Positions 25,101 through 33,506 of a DNA stretch of 64,000 bases are shown one piece after another. Under the pieces are notes generated by a model, which saw nothing but the letters and a program-made list of their open reading frames with translations, did not search any database and had not been told where the DNA came from. The position numbers were made by a program, and so were the translations under genes. Position 1 is the first letter of the stretch, and the number at the start of each line of letters is the position of its first letter. Source of the stretch: Acidobacteriota bacterium (lineage in GTDB: Bacteria; Acidobacteriota; Blastocatellia; Pyrinomonadales; Pyrinomonadaceae); assembly GCA_018269075.1 (NCBI GenBank), contig JAFDVJ010000081.1, positions 1 through 64,000 on the forward strand, read 5' to 3'.

Positions 25101-25456
25101 CGGTTGACGACGGTCGAGATCTTCTGCTGGATTTCCTGATACGCCTGATCGGGATTTTTTTCGAGGTTGAAGGTCAGCGTCACGTTCGAGCTGCCGCGCG
25201 AGGACGACGACGTCATCGTGTCGATGCCCGGTACGGTGTTGACCGCGCCCTCGATGATGTCGGTGACTTCGGTTTCGATTTCCGCCGGGGCCGCGCCCTG
25301 GTTCGAGGTCGAGATCGAGATCGTCGGCAGATCGATCTTCGGAAAACGGTCGACGCCGAGCGTGAAGAAACTAAACCCGCCGACCACCGTCAGAAACATC
25401 ACGATGACGGTGGCGAAAACCGGCCGGTGAACACATATTTCAGCTAACCATTGCAT
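22115..25456 (-). CDS. RND multidrug efflux permease (HAE1/AcrB family)
   Basis: 1113 aa, close to the family norm of about 1040 plus an insert. N-terminus 'MQWLAEICVHRPVFATVIVMFLTVVGGFSFFTLGVDRFPKIDLP' is typical TM1. 'ALTLMVGIVIDDAIVVLENIYR' carries the two TM4 Asp residues of the proton relay. The C-terminal half repeats the fold, with 'GMVPLIVGSGAGAATNRSIGVLVVGG'. About residues 500-545 form an expanded cytoplasmic loop after TM6 containing 'PPSEIRNPKSNDS', encoded by an intergenic-type heptamer array (23865-23888) read in frame. An adaptor is encoded upstream and TolC downstream, a complete tripartite pump. Confidence 0.95.
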   Translation of the reverse strand: MQWLAEICVHRPVFATVIVMFLTVVGGFSFFTLGVDRFPKIDLPTISISTSNQGAAPAEIETEVTDIIEGAVNTVPGIDTMTSSSSRGSSNVTLTFNLEKNPDQAYQEIQQKISTVVNRLPETADPPVVRKSDPDSQPVLIYAISAPRNLVALNDFVETNIQERIQSVDGIGEVIIFGGRDRQIKIYVDPMRLKAYNLSITEVSNAIRSQNLELPGGTLIEGPKTSGLRTISKLTDVNQFNEIVIKSVNGFPIKIKDIGRVVDGGADATSAASLDGVQSLYLAIRKQSGSNTIALINGVKERMNQIIPTLPPDMKVVVTRDQSEFIENSLHAIEEHLVLGGIFAAVIVFFFLWNIRSTIISALAIPTSIIAAFALIAWLGYSLNQMTMLALTLMVGIVIDDAIVVLENIYRFVEEKGMHPFQAAIEGTREIGLAVLATTLSLLAVFIPVGFMTGIVGRFMSSFGLTSAAAIAVSLIVSFTLTPMLAARWIKPHKEAPDTGSEEAEEPPIKGDGMLTGDAENPPSEIRNPKSNDSKDSWFYSKIDRTYTWLLKLSMRFRWAVVLLCLLVVASIYPLFKFVGMAFLPDEDESSFQISLRGPQGTSLSATQSILDRIARDVREQLPGVKNTLVQAGGFGGGFGGSSNSGNVNVSLVPVDQRQFSQAELINRTRGILKKYQSPDYRINASAQSSISGSLGLGRGGSGIGYYLSGPDMTQLQKYADQLVEKMKQDPAFRDPDSSYDAGTPEIQVTIDRAKAADLGVRAGDVATALNTFAAGQRISTFSQNNKQYDVVLQAEESYRRDRNNLQYFTVASTNGGTVGLEKLIKIDDGLSPATISRLNRQRQITVSASLPPNASESDALAKLQGYVKELNLPTEYTAGVTGQSKELQRAYQSFLYAFLLSFVFMYLILAAQFESFIHPITILLTLPLSIPFALVSTLIAGQTLNIFSALGILLLFGIVKKNAILQIDHTNTLRSRGMNRYDAIIQANRDRLRPILMTTLALVAGMVPLIVGSGAGAATNRSIGVLVVGGQSLCLLLTLLAVPVFYSLFDDAQESRVFQRISGRFEGIRNWFRPVTGKLADAATLYARRKDEPPTEPEDDARESFGEPRTTE
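23865..23888. repeat. ATTTCGG heptamer array inside the RND pump gene
   Basis: About three ATTTCGG units occur within coding sequence, encoding 'SEIRNPKS' on the minus strand. They lie in the cytoplasmic loop between the two halves of the pump, where an insertion is tolerable. Confidence 0.9.
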
Positions 25457-25538
25457 AATTCTTTGTTAGTCGTCCGTCGTTCGCTTTATAAACGAGCGCT
25501 CTCATTTACAGTCAATCGACGACGAACGCCGAAAACCA

Positions 25539-26864
25539 TTACTGCACCTGCACCTTCGCGCCCTCGAAGAGCTGCGGCAGATTGCTCGTCGCCACCATTT
25601 CATCGGCGTTGACGCCGTTCAGAATCTGGTAATAACCGTTTTCCTCGGGGCCGATCTGCACCGTTTTCAGCTTGGCGATGCCGTCGGCGATCACGAAAAC
25701 CCGCTGGTTCTGCGTGCTCTGATCGTTCAAAACCGCTTCTTTCGGCACGAAGACGCCGAGGCTTCCGCCCTCGCGCGTGATCTTGACGGTCGCGAACATT
25801 CCCGAGCGGAGCGCGTTGTCGTTGTTCTCGATCTGTGCCTCGACGATCGCCGACCGCGAATTCGGATCGACCGACGGGTTGACGGCCGTCACCGTGCCGC
25901 CGAAATTGCGGTCCTTGTAGGCGTCGACCTGAAGCGTCACGCCGCGTCCGATCGTGACGTACGGGACGTCGGCCTCGGTGATCTGGATCTGCGCCTTGAT
26001 CGGGTTCGTCCGGAGGATCGTCGCGACCGTCGTCGCCGACGTCACGTATTCGCCGACCGCCGTCTGGCGCGCGCTGATATAGCCCGAAAACGGCGCCCGG
26101 ACGATCGTGTCGGCGACCGCCTGCTCGGCCGTCGCGACCTGCGTGCGCGCCGACTCGACGCCGGCCTGCGCCGAGATGATCGCCTGATTGTTCTGTTTGG
26201 CCGAATTGACCGCACTTTCGAGAAGCTGCCGGGCGTTGTTGACGCGGGCCCGCGCGGTGTCGCGGTTGGTTTTAAACTGCTCGTAGGTGATCATCGGCGT
26301 GTCGCCGGTCTCGACCAGCTCGCGATAGCGTTTTTCGTTCGCCTCGGCCTGCCGCAGCTCGGCGACGGCCTGCTCGTAATTGGCGTTGGCGGCGCGCACT
26401 TCGGGAATCGTCGAGGCGTTGAAAGTGCCGTTCGGCGACAGCCCGAGCCGCGCCTGCGCCTGCGCGACGCCGGCCTGCGCCTGCGTGACTCCGGCTTTCG
26501 CCTGTGCCAGCCGGAGCCGCGCGTCCTGATCGTCGATCTTCGCGATCACCGCGCCCTGCGTGACGAACTGGCCGACGTTGACCGAGACGTTGACGACCTT
26601 GCCGGCCGCTTTCGGCGCGATGTCCGAGGTTTCCTGCGGGACGAGGCTGCCGGTCGATTGGATGACCGACGGGATCTGCCGCGCTTCGGCTTTGGCCTGT
26701 GTGACGACGATCGGCTGGTCGTTGGCCGCCGTGTTGGCGTTCGCGTTGGCGCCGCGCGTTTTCGATTCCGACCGGCTGCCGCACGCCGTCAGCAAGGCCG
26801 GAATAATTAAAGTCAAGAAAAATAAACGGACGATGTTAGAGCGTCCGAGGGTCGAAGAGTCCAT
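25539..26864 (-). CDS. RND periplasmic adaptor lipoprotein (HlyD/AcrA family)
   Basis: 441 aa. I start at 26864 (MDSSTLGRSN), which gives a normal lipoprotein signal: charged start, hydrophobic core and lipobox 'LLTAC' at about residue 28. A longer frame to 26903 would bury the signal. The lipoyl half-motifs are 'AAGKVVNVSVNVGQFVTQGAVIAKIDDQDARLRL' and 'IVRAPFSGYISARQTAVGEYVT'. Between them is a long coiled coil (about 110-230), and then comes a beta-barrel (TIGRGVTLQVDAYKDRNFGGTVTAVNPSVD). It links the RND pump in the inner membrane to TolC. Likely first gene of the operon. Confidence 0.92.
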   Translation of the reverse strand: MDSSTLGRSNIVRLFFLTLIIPALLTACGSRSESKTRGANANANTAANDQPIVVTQAKAEARQIPSVIQSTGSLVPQETSDIAPKAAGKVVNVSVNVGQFVTQGAVIAKIDDQDARLRLAQAKAGVTQAQAGVAQAQARLGLSPNGTFNASTIPEVRAANANYEQAVAELRQAEANEKRYRELVETGDTPMITYEQFKTNRDTARARVNNARQLLESAVNSAKQNNQAIISAQAGVESARTQVATAEQAVADTIVRAPFSGYISARQTAVGEYVTSATTVATILRTNPIKAQIQITEADVPYVTIGRGVTLQVDAYKDRNFGGTVTAVNPSVDPNSRSAIVEAQIENNDNALRSGMFATVKITREGGSLGVFVPKEAVLNDQSTQNQRVFVIADGIAKLKTVQIGPEENGYYQILNGVNADEMVATSNLPQLFEGAKVQVQ

Positions 26865-27153
26865 ATTGATGATTGCGTTCAAATCGAAAAACCGGCCGTG
26901 CAATTTTCTTTTTCCGGCTTCTCTTTAATAAAAAATAGACAATCGGTTCGGCGAAACGGTTACAAAAACTTGTCGCGCGGTCGGATTCGAAGTGGTCTGT
27001 AACCATTCTACTGCTTTTCGTGTCTAAATTATCCGGGAAAAGTTTGTTTTTTGAAAAAACGGCGCGGCGCGCTTAAAATCGTCTGTATGGCAAATCGTTG
27101 AAAAAACTTGCTTTTTTTGACGATTAGTCGGAATCTTCAGCAGGGAAAAGGGT

Positions 27154-27786
27154 TTGGCGGACGATTATCGAAATTCATCCGATGCGGATTTGGCGCGTGC
27201 CGCGACGGCGGGCGACGAAGCGGCGTTTGCCGAAATCGTGCGGCGTTACAGCCCGCGCGTTTTCAGCTTCTCGTCGCGTTTTTTCCGCCGTTACGAACAG
27301 ATCGAGGAAGCCGCCCAGGAAGTTTTTCTGAAAGCGTTCACGCAGCTCAGAAATTTCGAGGGCCGCGGCTCGCTCGAAGGCTGGCTGACGCGGATCACGG
27401 TGACGACGTGCATCAACATCCTGCGCGCGACCAAGCCGCAGAACGAGCTGACGGTTTCCGATCTGACCGAGGACGAAACGGTCTGGCTCGAAAACAAACT
27501 GGCGAATGTTTCATCCGCAAATTATCAGAACGAAGAGGATAAGCTGATCGCGGCGGATCTCGTCCGGCGCGTGCTCGAAACTTTGCCGCCCGACGATTCG
27601 TTGATCCTGCAGATGATCGACGGCGAAGGCGCGTCGATCAGGGAAGCCTCGGCGGCGACCGGCTGGAGCGAATCGAAGGTCAAGATCAAGGCGTTCCGGG
27701 CGCGGCGGCGGATGCGCGAGGCCGTCCAGAAGCTGCTGAACGCGAAGGACGGAAAGCTTTTGAAAACCGATAAGACAGTAAAATGA
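27154..27786 (+). CDS. ECF-type RNA polymerase sigma factor
   Basis: 210 aa. TTG start with AAAAGGG just upstream; no better start fits. Region 2 spans about 25-95 (AAFAEIVRRYSPRVFSFSSRFFRRYEQIEEAAQEVFLKAFTQL) and region 4 about 140-195 (LIAADLVRRVLETLPPDDSLILQMIDGEGASIREASAATGWSESKVKIKAFRARRRM). Its last codons overlap the anti-sigma gene (ATGA), so the two are translationally coupled. It is divergent from the efflux operon across about 290 bp, so it could regulate the pump, but I see no matching promoter pair to prove it. Confidence 0.92.
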   Translation: MADDYRNSSDADLARAATAGDEAAFAEIVRRYSPRVFSFSSRFFRRYEQIEEAAQEVFLKAFTQLRNFEGRGSLEGWLTRITVTTCINILRATKPQNELTVSDLTEDETVWLENKLANVSSANYQNEEDKLIAADLVRRVLETLPPDDSLILQMIDGEGASIREASAATGWSESKVKIKAFRARRRMREAVQKLLNAKDGKLLKTDKTVK

Positions 27787-28274
27787 AAGACAAACATATT
27801 TTGGAAATTCTCGACGGCCAAAGATTTGCCGATCTCGACGGCGACGCGCTCGAACGGGCGCGGGCGCACGCCGCCGGCTGCGCGGACTGCCGTCCGGCTT
27901 TCGAAGCGGCCCGCGTTTCGGCGGCGCTGCTCGACGCCCGCGCCGAAGCGGCGGCCGCCGAGCCGTCGGCTTTTTTCCAGACGAAGGTGCTCGCCGCGAT
28001 TCGCGAAAAACAGAACATCCGCAAGCCGATCGCCGCTTTCTGGCGCTGGTGGCAGGCGTCCTACCCGCTCGTCGGGTCGATGCTCTTCATCGTCGTGACG
28101 CTCGCCGTGCTGATTTTGCTGGCGCCGCCGTCGAAGACCGAGCCGCCGGTCGCGACCTATAATCTTTACACGACCGATTCGGTGATCCTCAACCAAAGAC
28201 CGCCGCGCAGCATCACGACCGAACAGGCGCTCGAAGTGATCTACACCGAACGGCGCGACGCGATCAAAAGATGA
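27783..28274 (+). CDS. Zinc-finger anti-sigma factor, membrane-anchored
   Basis: 163 aa. The N-terminal cytoplasmic domain holds the zf-HC2-type HX3CX2C motif (H29, C33, C36). One transmembrane helix lies at about 95-114 (LVGSMLFIVVTLAVLILLA), with a short periplasmic tail. It overlaps the sigma gene by 4 bp and the next gene by 4 bp, a tight three-gene unit. It probably holds the sigma factor at the membrane until an envelope or redox signal releases it. Confidence 0.88.
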   Translation: MKDKHILEILDGQRFADLDGDALERARAHAAGCADCRPAFEAARVSAALLDARAEAAAAEPSAFFQTKVLAAIREKQNIRKPIAAFWRWWQASYPLVGSMLFIVVTLAVLILLAPPSKTEPPVATYNLYTTDSVILNQRPPRSITTEQALEVIYTERRDAIKR

Positions 28275-28681
28275 TGAATATCGAGGGAAAAAACAAATGG
28301 CAGATTCGCTTTGCGACGCTCGGGATCTTCGTCCTCGGCCTCGTCGCGGGCGCGTTCGCCTTTAACGCCTATCATCTCTGGTTCGGCGCGGGCAAAGAGC
28401 CGACCAAGCAGGAGAAATACGAGGAAATCTTTCGCGGTCTTAACTTAAACGACTCCCAAAAATCCGAAGTCCAGAAGATTTTCGGCGAAACGCGCGAGAA
28501 CATCCAGAAGATGCGTCAGGAAACCGAGCCGCGCCTTCAGGAAATCCGCACGCAGAACGACGAAAAACTCCAGAAAGTCCTGACGCCCGAACAATGGCAG
28601 AAATTCCAACAGGAACGCGACAAGCTCCGCGAAGCCGAAAAACAGCCGACCCCGACCCCGCGCCCGCTCAACATCCAATGA
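28271..28681 (+). CDS. Membrane-anchored Spy/CpxP-like protein
   Basis: 136 aa. One N-terminal transmembrane helix (about 13-32, FATLGIFVLGLVAGAFAFNAY), then a periplasmic all-helical domain with 'LNLNDSQKSEVQKIFGETRENIQKM' and 'NDEKLQKVLTPEQWQKFQQERDKL'. The paired 'L(N/T)..Q' segments resemble the LTxxQ motifs of Spy/CpxP and the CnrX-like sensors. Translationally coupled to the anti-sigma gene by a 4-bp overlap, it is a good candidate for the periplasmic sensor or regulator of this ECF module. Confidence 0.72.
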   Translation: MMNIEGKNKWQIRFATLGIFVLGLVAGAFAFNAYHLWFGAGKEPTKQEKYEEIFRGLNLNDSQKSEVQKIFGETRENIQKMRQETEPRLQEIRTQNDEKLQKVLTPEQWQKFQQERDKLREAEKQPTPTPRPLNIQ

Positions 28682-28683
28682 CA

Positions 28684-28868
28684 GTTTAGGAAGTTTTGGA
28701 AGTAAGGGTTTTTTCTTCCCGAACTTCCTTTTATGTACGACGGACTGTTAGTCTGTCGTCGCGCCGCGCGGGTGTGAAGTCGCTCTACAGGCTTTCGCCT
28801 GTCAACCGGCTGACAGCCGATTGTCCGTTTGCTTCCCGAACTTCCTAAACTTCCCAAACTTTTCTAAA
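28684..28868. repeat. Inverted decamer arrays with internal hairpins
   Basis: Begins with AGGAAGTTTTGGAAGT-type units and ends with the complementary AACTTCCCAAACTT-type units. Between them are several short palindromes (CGACGGACTGTTAGTCTGTCG-like, ACAGGCTTTCGCCTGT). The 5' part includes the terminator listed separately. Related decamers recur at 50015-50078. Confidence 0.75.
28698..28732 (+). terminator. Probable terminator of the sigma/anti-sigma operon
   Basis: GGAAGT..GGG pairs with CCC..ACTTCC (two internal mismatches), followed by TTTTA. It is embedded in the decamer repeat. Confidence 0.6.
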
Positions 28869-28876
28869 CTAAAGAA

Positions 28877-30790
28877 ATGGATGTCATCGTCGGCACGGCC
28901 GGCCATATCGATCACGGGAAGACCGCGCTCGTCAAGGCTTTGACGGGCGTCGACGCCGATCGTTTTCCCGAGGAAAAACTGCGCGGCATCACGATCGACA
29001 TCGGTTTCGCCGAGCTCGAGCTCGGCGACGTCCGGCTCGGGTTCGTCGACGTTCCGGGCCACGAAAGGTTCGTCAAGAATATGCTCGCCGGCGCGAGCGG
29101 CATCGATCTGGTCGCGCTCGTCGTCGCCGCCGCCGAGGGCGTGATGCCGCAGACGCGCGAGCATTTCGAGATCTGCCGGCTGCTCGAAACGAAGACCGGC
29201 CTCGTCGTCCTGACGAAAAAAGACCTCGTCGACGAAGAGCTGCTCGAACTGGTCAACCTCGACGTCGCCGAGCTCGTCCACGGTTCGTTTCTCGAACACG
29301 CGCCGGTCGTCGCCGTCTCCGCGAAAACCGGCGAGGGCGTCGAGGAATTGAAGACCACGCTCCAAAATCTCGCCCGCAAAATTCCCGCCCGAACGAACGA
29401 AACGGTCGCGCGGCTGCCGATCGACCGCTCGTTTTCGGTGAAGGGCTTCGGTGCGGTCGTCACCGGCACGCTCGTCGCGGGCGCGATCGCCGAAGCGGCC
29501 GAGATGGAAATCCTGCCGGCCGGAAAAAAAGTGCGCGTCCGCGGTCTCCAGACTCACGGCAAAAAAGTCGGCGCGGCGCACGCCGGCCAGCGGACGGCCG
29601 TCAATCTCGGCGGCGTCGATCACGCCGAAATCCTGCGCGGAATGGTTTTGACCGAAAGCGGCGTGCTCCGGCCGACGTCGATCTTGGACGCCGAGGTCGA
29701 GGTTTTGAAGGACGCGAAGCGAAGCCTCAAGACCCGCCAGCGCGTCCGCGTCCACGCCGGCACGATCGAGGCGCTGGCCCGCGTCCAGGTCTTGAGCGAA
29801 ACCGGCGAAATTCTTCCGGGCGCGCGGGATTTCGTGCAGCTGCGGCTCGAAATGCCGATCGTCGGCGTGCCGGGCGAACGCTTCATCCTGCGCTCGTATT
29901 CGCCGTCGATGACGATTGCCGGCGGCCGCATTCTGGACAACGCGGCGGCCCGTCATCGCCGCCGCGACGCTGAAAACGTCCGGCGGCGGCTCGCGAATCT
30001 GATCGCCGCCGATCACGCGCAGCGCGTCAGGATCTATCTCGAAACGGCCGCCGAGCACGGCCTGACCTTCGATGATCTGCGGGCGCGGACCGGCTGGCGC
30101 GCCGAAATTCTGAAAAAAGCGCTCGCCGACAACACCGGCCGCAAAGCGGTCGTCGAGGCCGACGGCTTTTTCGTCGCGCGGACGCCGTTCGACGCGCTCA
30201 AAGCGAAAACGCTTGCCGAAATCGAGGCCTTTCATAAAAAAGAACCGTTAGCCAAAGGAATGCCGCGCGAGACGCTGCGCGAAAAAGTCTTCGCGCAGCT
30301 GCCGCCGGAAGTTTTCAGGGCCGTCCTCGCCGTCCTCGAAACCGAGAAAAAGATCGTCTCGGAAAAGGATTTCGTCCGTGCCGGCGATCATCGGCTCGAG
30401 CTGACGGGCGACGAATCGCTGCTCCGCGAACGGCTTTCGCGCATTTATCAAACCGCGCGGCTCGAAGTCCCGAAGCTCGAAGACGCGCTCGCCGAGGCGG
30501 TCCGGGGCACGAAATCCGACAAGGCGCACGCCCGCAAGATCTTTCAGCTGCTGATCAATGCCGGCGAGCTCGTCAAAATCTCGGACGAATTTTATTTCCC
30601 GCGACCCGAAATCGACGCGCTGGTTGCAAAATTGCGAAATTTCGCCGAAAATTCGGCTGACCGGCTGATCGACGTGCCCGGTTTCAAGGACATCGCCGGA
30701 ATCTCGCGCAAATACGCGATTCCGCTGCTCGAATATTTCGACCGCGAACGCGTCACGCGCCGCGCGGGCGACAAACGGCTGATTTTATAA
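28877..30790 (+). CDS. selB: Selenocysteine-specific translation elongation factor SelB
   Basis: 637 aa, the usual SelB length. GTPase motifs: G1 'GHIDHGKT' (9-16), G2 'GITID', G3 '[13 protein letters not shown]', G4 'TKKD'. EF-Tu-like domains 2 and 3 follow ('[18 protein letters not shown]', '[16 protein letters not shown]'-like block). A C-terminal winged-helix array (about 380-637) ends '[32 protein letters not shown]', the mRNA SECIS-binding part. It delivers Sec-tRNA to UGA codons, so the organism probably makes selenoproteins. selA, selD and tRNA-Sec are not in this window. Confidence 0.95.
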   Translation: MDVIVGTAGHIDHGKTALVKALTGVDADRFPEEKLRGITIDIGFAELELGDVRLGFVDVPGHERFVKNMLAGASGIDLVALVVAAAEGVMPQTREHFEICRLLETKTGLVVLTKKDLVDEELLELVNLDVAELVHGSFLEHAPVVAVSAKTGEGVEELKTTLQNLARKIPARTNETVARLPIDRSFSVKGFGAVVTGTLVAGAIAEAAEMEILPAGKKVRVRGLQTHGKKVGAAHAGQRTAVNLGGVDHAEILRGMVLTESGVLRPTSILDAEVEVLKDAKRSLKTRQRVRVHAGTIEALARVQVLSETGEILPGARDFVQLRLEMPIVGVPGERFILRSYSPSMTIAGGRILDNAAARHRRRDAENVRRRLANLIAADHAQRVRIYLETAAEHGLTFDDLRARTGWRAEILKKALADNTGRKAVVEADGFFVARTPFDALKAKTLAEIEAFHKKEPLAKGMPRETLREKVFAQLPPEVFRAVLAVLETEKKIVSEKDFVRAGDHRLELTGDESLLRERLSRIYQTARLEVPKLEDALAEAVRGTKSDKAHARKIFQLLINAGELVKISDEFYFPRPEIDALVAKLRNFAENSADRLIDVPGFKDIAGISRKYAIPLLEYFDRERVTRRAGDKRLIL

Positions 30791-30793
30791 ACG

Positions 30794-31495
30794 ATGAGAA
30801 AATTTCTGACCGCGAAATGGATGGATCTGGTGATGGCGAATTACGAGGTCGCGCCGGAGCTGCTGGCCGACCGCGTGCCGCCGGGGACGGCGCTCGATTT
30901 CGATGACGGAAAGCTGTTCGTGAGCCTCGTCGGGTTTATGTTTCTCGACACGCGCGTGCTGGGCATTCCGGTGCCGTTTCACGTCAATTTCGAGGAGGTC
31001 AACCTGCGTTTCTACGTCAAACGCGAAACGGCCGAAGAGACGCGGCGCGGCGTTTGTTTTGTCAAGGAGATCGTCCCGCGCTTCGCGATCGCGAAGGTCG
31101 CCGATCTCGTTTACGGCGAGCCCTACGAATGCTGGAAAATGAGCCATACGCGGACCGAAAAAGAGGTCAGCTACAGCTGGCGAAAAGGCGACTGCGCGAA
31201 CCGTTTCAAGGTCGAGATCGACCGCGACCTCGGCATTCCGGCGCGCGGCTCGCACGGCGAATTCATCATCGAGCATTACTGGGGCTACACGCGGCGCGGC
31301 CCGAACCGGACCGACGAATACAAGGTCGAGCATCCGGAATGGGAGCTTTTCTCGGTCAAAAACGTCGAGCTCGACGTCGATTTCGGCCGCACCTACGGCG
31401 AAAAATTCGCTTTTCTGAGCGATCAAAAACCGGCTTCGGTCCTGCTCGCGAAGGGCTCGGAAATCGCCGTCTACAAGGGCGCGAAGATGGTTTAA
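30794..31495 (+). CDS. YqjF-like DUF2071 protein
   Basis: 233 aa. 'FLTAKWMDLVMANYEVAPELLADRVPPGTALDFDDGKLFVSLVGFMFLDTRVLGIPVPFHVNFEEVNLRFYVKRE' is the typical DUF2071/YqjF start, an acetoacetate-decarboxylase-like beta fold of unknown function. It starts 3 bp after the selB stop and probably shares its transcript. No active-site Lys could be assigned with confidence. Soluble, no signal peptide. Confidence 0.88.
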   Translation: MRKFLTAKWMDLVMANYEVAPELLADRVPPGTALDFDDGKLFVSLVGFMFLDTRVLGIPVPFHVNFEEVNLRFYVKRETAEETRRGVCFVKEIVPRFAIAKVADLVYGEPYECWKMSHTRTEKEVSYSWRKGDCANRFKVEIDRDLGIPARGSHGEFIIEHYWGYTRRGPNRTDEYKVEHPEWELFSVKNVELDVDFGRTYGEKFAFLSDQKPASVLLAKGSEIAVYKGAKMV

Positions 31496-31603
31496 GGAGC
31501 GCCGTCATCCTGACGGCCGACGCTTCGAATTCCTGCAAATTCCATCGAAATGAAACGTTTGCGCGTTTTGCCGGCGCATAGCCGGCCGAGATGACGGCGC
31601 TCC
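31496..31603. repeat. MITE-like element with terminal inverted repeats (copy 2)
   Basis: Perfect 14-bp terminal inverted repeats (GGAGCGCCGTCATC and GATGACGGCGCTCC) enclose subterminal palindromes and a core containing 'CGAAATGAAACGTTTGCG', related to the 19.7-kb copy. It lies between the 3' ends of convergent genes. Confidence 0.8.
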
Positions 31604-31608
31604 GTCCA

Positions 31609-32799
31609 TTAACCGGCCCTGAACCGGTTCAGAACGCTTTTCGCGAAATCGATGCCGCCGACGCCGAAGGCGATCGCCGCCGCGACGGCGAGCGCGCCGA
31701 GCGAGAGGCCGAACGCGAGATTGACGATGTCGTCCGCGAGCCCCATCCGCCGCAAGGCCATCGCGCCGGTAAAGATCAGGATCGCGACCCGCGCGACCGT
31801 CGCGAGCGTCGTCGCGCTCGTGACGCCGCTTTCGCGGATCAGATTGGCCGCGAGATTCGCCAGATACAGACCGATCCCGAAAATCACGACGCCGGTCAAA
31901 AGCTGTCCGCCGAAGACCGTCAGCTCCTGCACGATCTCGGAAAAGCGTTCGAAGCCGAGCAGGTTGGCCGCCGACGTGACGGCGAAAAACATAATCGCCA
32001 GAAACGCCAACTGGCCGACGAAGGTCGCGGCCGTCCGTTCGCCGGTCGTCGGAATCGAGCTGAAGCCGAGCGCTTTCGGGATCGAGTTGAAGCCGACGCC
32101 GGTCAGAATGTTGGCGAGCAGGCCGGAAACGACGCGGCCGATCATAAAGGCGATGACGAGCACGATCGCCGCGCCGAAGACGTTCGGGATCGCGTGCGTG
32201 ATGCCGTTGATGACGTTGTTGATCGGGTTCGAGATCGCTTCGATGCTCAAAACGCCGAGCGCCGCGCTCAGCACGCCGAGCAGCACGAGCGCGTAAACAA
32301 GCGTGCCGATGATGCCCGAAACGCCGTTTTTGACCGGCACGTTTTCGAGACCGGCCTTTTCGGCGAGCTTATTGGCACCGGCCGCGACCAGCAAACTCGT
32401 GACGATCTGCCGCAGAATCCGGGCGATCAGCGAACCGATGACGAAGATCAGGACGGCCGCCAGCACTTTCGGCAGAAAGCCGAGAATGTTGTTCATCATC
32501 GTCTGGACGGGTTCGAGAATGCCGGTCAGCCCGAGCACGCCGAGAATCGCCGGGATAAAGCACAGAAAGACGATCCAGTAAACGACGTCGGACAGCGTCT
32601 TGACGACCGTTTTGCCCGAATCGTTATCCTCGGCGGTCGCCAGCCGTTCGTCGATCTTCAGGGCCTGCAGCCCTTTCCGGGCGATCAGCCGGCCGATGCT
32701 CGCGACGATCCACGCGGCCACCAGTAAAAGCAAAGCATAAATGACGCGCGGCGCATAAACGCTCAACGCCTCGCGCATATTGTTGATAAATTCCTGCAT
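31609..32799 (-). CDS. Mechanosensitive-channel-like protein with conserved TM-helix repeats
   Basis: 396 aa. The start at 32799 (MQEFINNM) is preferred because GGAGG lies 8 nt before it; the frame extends to a TTG at 32814 that contains this ribosome site. It is nearly all hydrophobic helices, with repeated 'conserved TM helix' units: 'ILEPVQTMMNNILGFLPKVLAAVLIFVIGSLIARILRQIVTSLL' and 'AISNPINNVINGITHAIPNVFGAAIVLVIAFMIGRVVSGLLANIL'. This matches small-conductance mechanosensitive channel relatives that lack the classic cytoplasmic MscS vestibule. Probable inner-membrane osmotic or ion channel. Confidence 0.8.
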   Translation of the reverse strand: MQEFINNMREALSVYAPRVIYALLLLVAAWIVASIGRLIARKGLQALKIDERLATAEDNDSGKTVVKTLSDVVYWIVFLCFIPAILGVLGLTGILEPVQTMMNNILGFLPKVLAAVLIFVIGSLIARILRQIVTSLLVAAGANKLAEKAGLENVPVKNGVSGIIGTLVYALVLLGVLSAALGVLSIEAISNPINNVINGITHAIPNVFGAAIVLVIAFMIGRVVSGLLANILTGVGFNSIPKALGFSSIPTTGERTAATFVGQLAFLAIMFFAVTSAANLLGFERFSEIVQELTVFGGQLLTGVVIFGIGLYLANLAANLIRESGVTSATTLATVARVAILIFTGAMALRRMGLADDIVNLAFGLSLGALAVAAAIAFGVGGIDFAKSVLNRFRAG

Positions 32800-33023
32800 G
32801 AGAAATTCCTCCAAATTGTAATAAAAAAATTCTGGTAAAACTTAGCGGGGCATTCGGGGCATTGCAGGGGCAGACTGGGGGCAAACCGGAATGAATTTCG
32901 AAGTATATCCTCGGGGCTTGTTTGTTCGTGAATTCACCCTAATTTTAGCACGGTTTTCGGATTTTGAAAGCCGGGCCCGCCGATGATTGATGATTTCGGC
33001 CAATTTGTTAAACTGAAACCGCA

Positions 33024-33506
33024 ATGTCGCAAATCACCGGAATCGTCGCCATCGCCCGCAACTTCGCTATCGGCAAAGACGGCCGCCTGCCGTGGCATTA
33101 TTCGGCCGACCTCAAATTCTTCAAGGAAACGACGACCGGCCACGCCGTCGTGATGGGTTTCAACACGTGGGAATCGATCGGCCGGCCGCTGCCGAAGCGT
33201 TTGAACATCGTGCTTTCGCGCTCGCGAACGCTCGAAAACCGGGCCGACGTCCTGCTTTTGCGCGGCAGGGCGGAAGTGCTCGCGCTCTCGAAATATCTGA
33301 AAGGCGAGCTCTTTGTGATCGGCGGCGCGCAGGTTTACGCGGAATTCGCCGACGTCATCGACCGCTGGATCGTCACCGAAGTCCCCGCCACGGTCGCCGA
33401 CGCCGACGCGTTTATGCCGGCCGATTTTCTGCGCGGGTTTCAGTTACAAAACGCGATCGAGCTCGAAGACGATCTGCGGGTCAAAATTTATGAAAAAATG
33501 TCCTGA
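33024..33506 (+). CDS. folA: Dihydrofolate reductase
   Basis: 160 aa. Reduces dihydrofolate to tetrahydrofolate with NADPH. 'IVAIARNFAIGKDGRLPWHYSADLKFFKETT' has the Met20-loop equivalent with G-x-LPW. 'VVMGFNTWESIGRPLPKRLNIVLSR' and 'LFVIGGAQVYAEF' are the NADPH-binding blocks. The usual substrate-binding acidic residue after LPW is shifted (HYSADLKFF has the D). The 3' end overlaps the next gene by 17 bp. Confidence 0.93.
   Translation: MSQITGIVAIARNFAIGKDGRLPWHYSADLKFFKETTTGHAVVMGFNTWESIGRPLPKRLNIVLSRSRTLENRADVLLLRGRAEVLALSKYLKGELFVIGGAQVYAEFADVIDRWIVTEVPATVADADAFMPADFLRGFQLQNAIELEDDLRVKIYEKMS

Noticed and set aside
26958-27004. GGTTACA...TGTAACC inverted repeat between the efflux operon and the sigma gene, as an operator.
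   Set aside because: 7-bp arms with a 33-bp gap are too weak and common to claim; left out as a feature.
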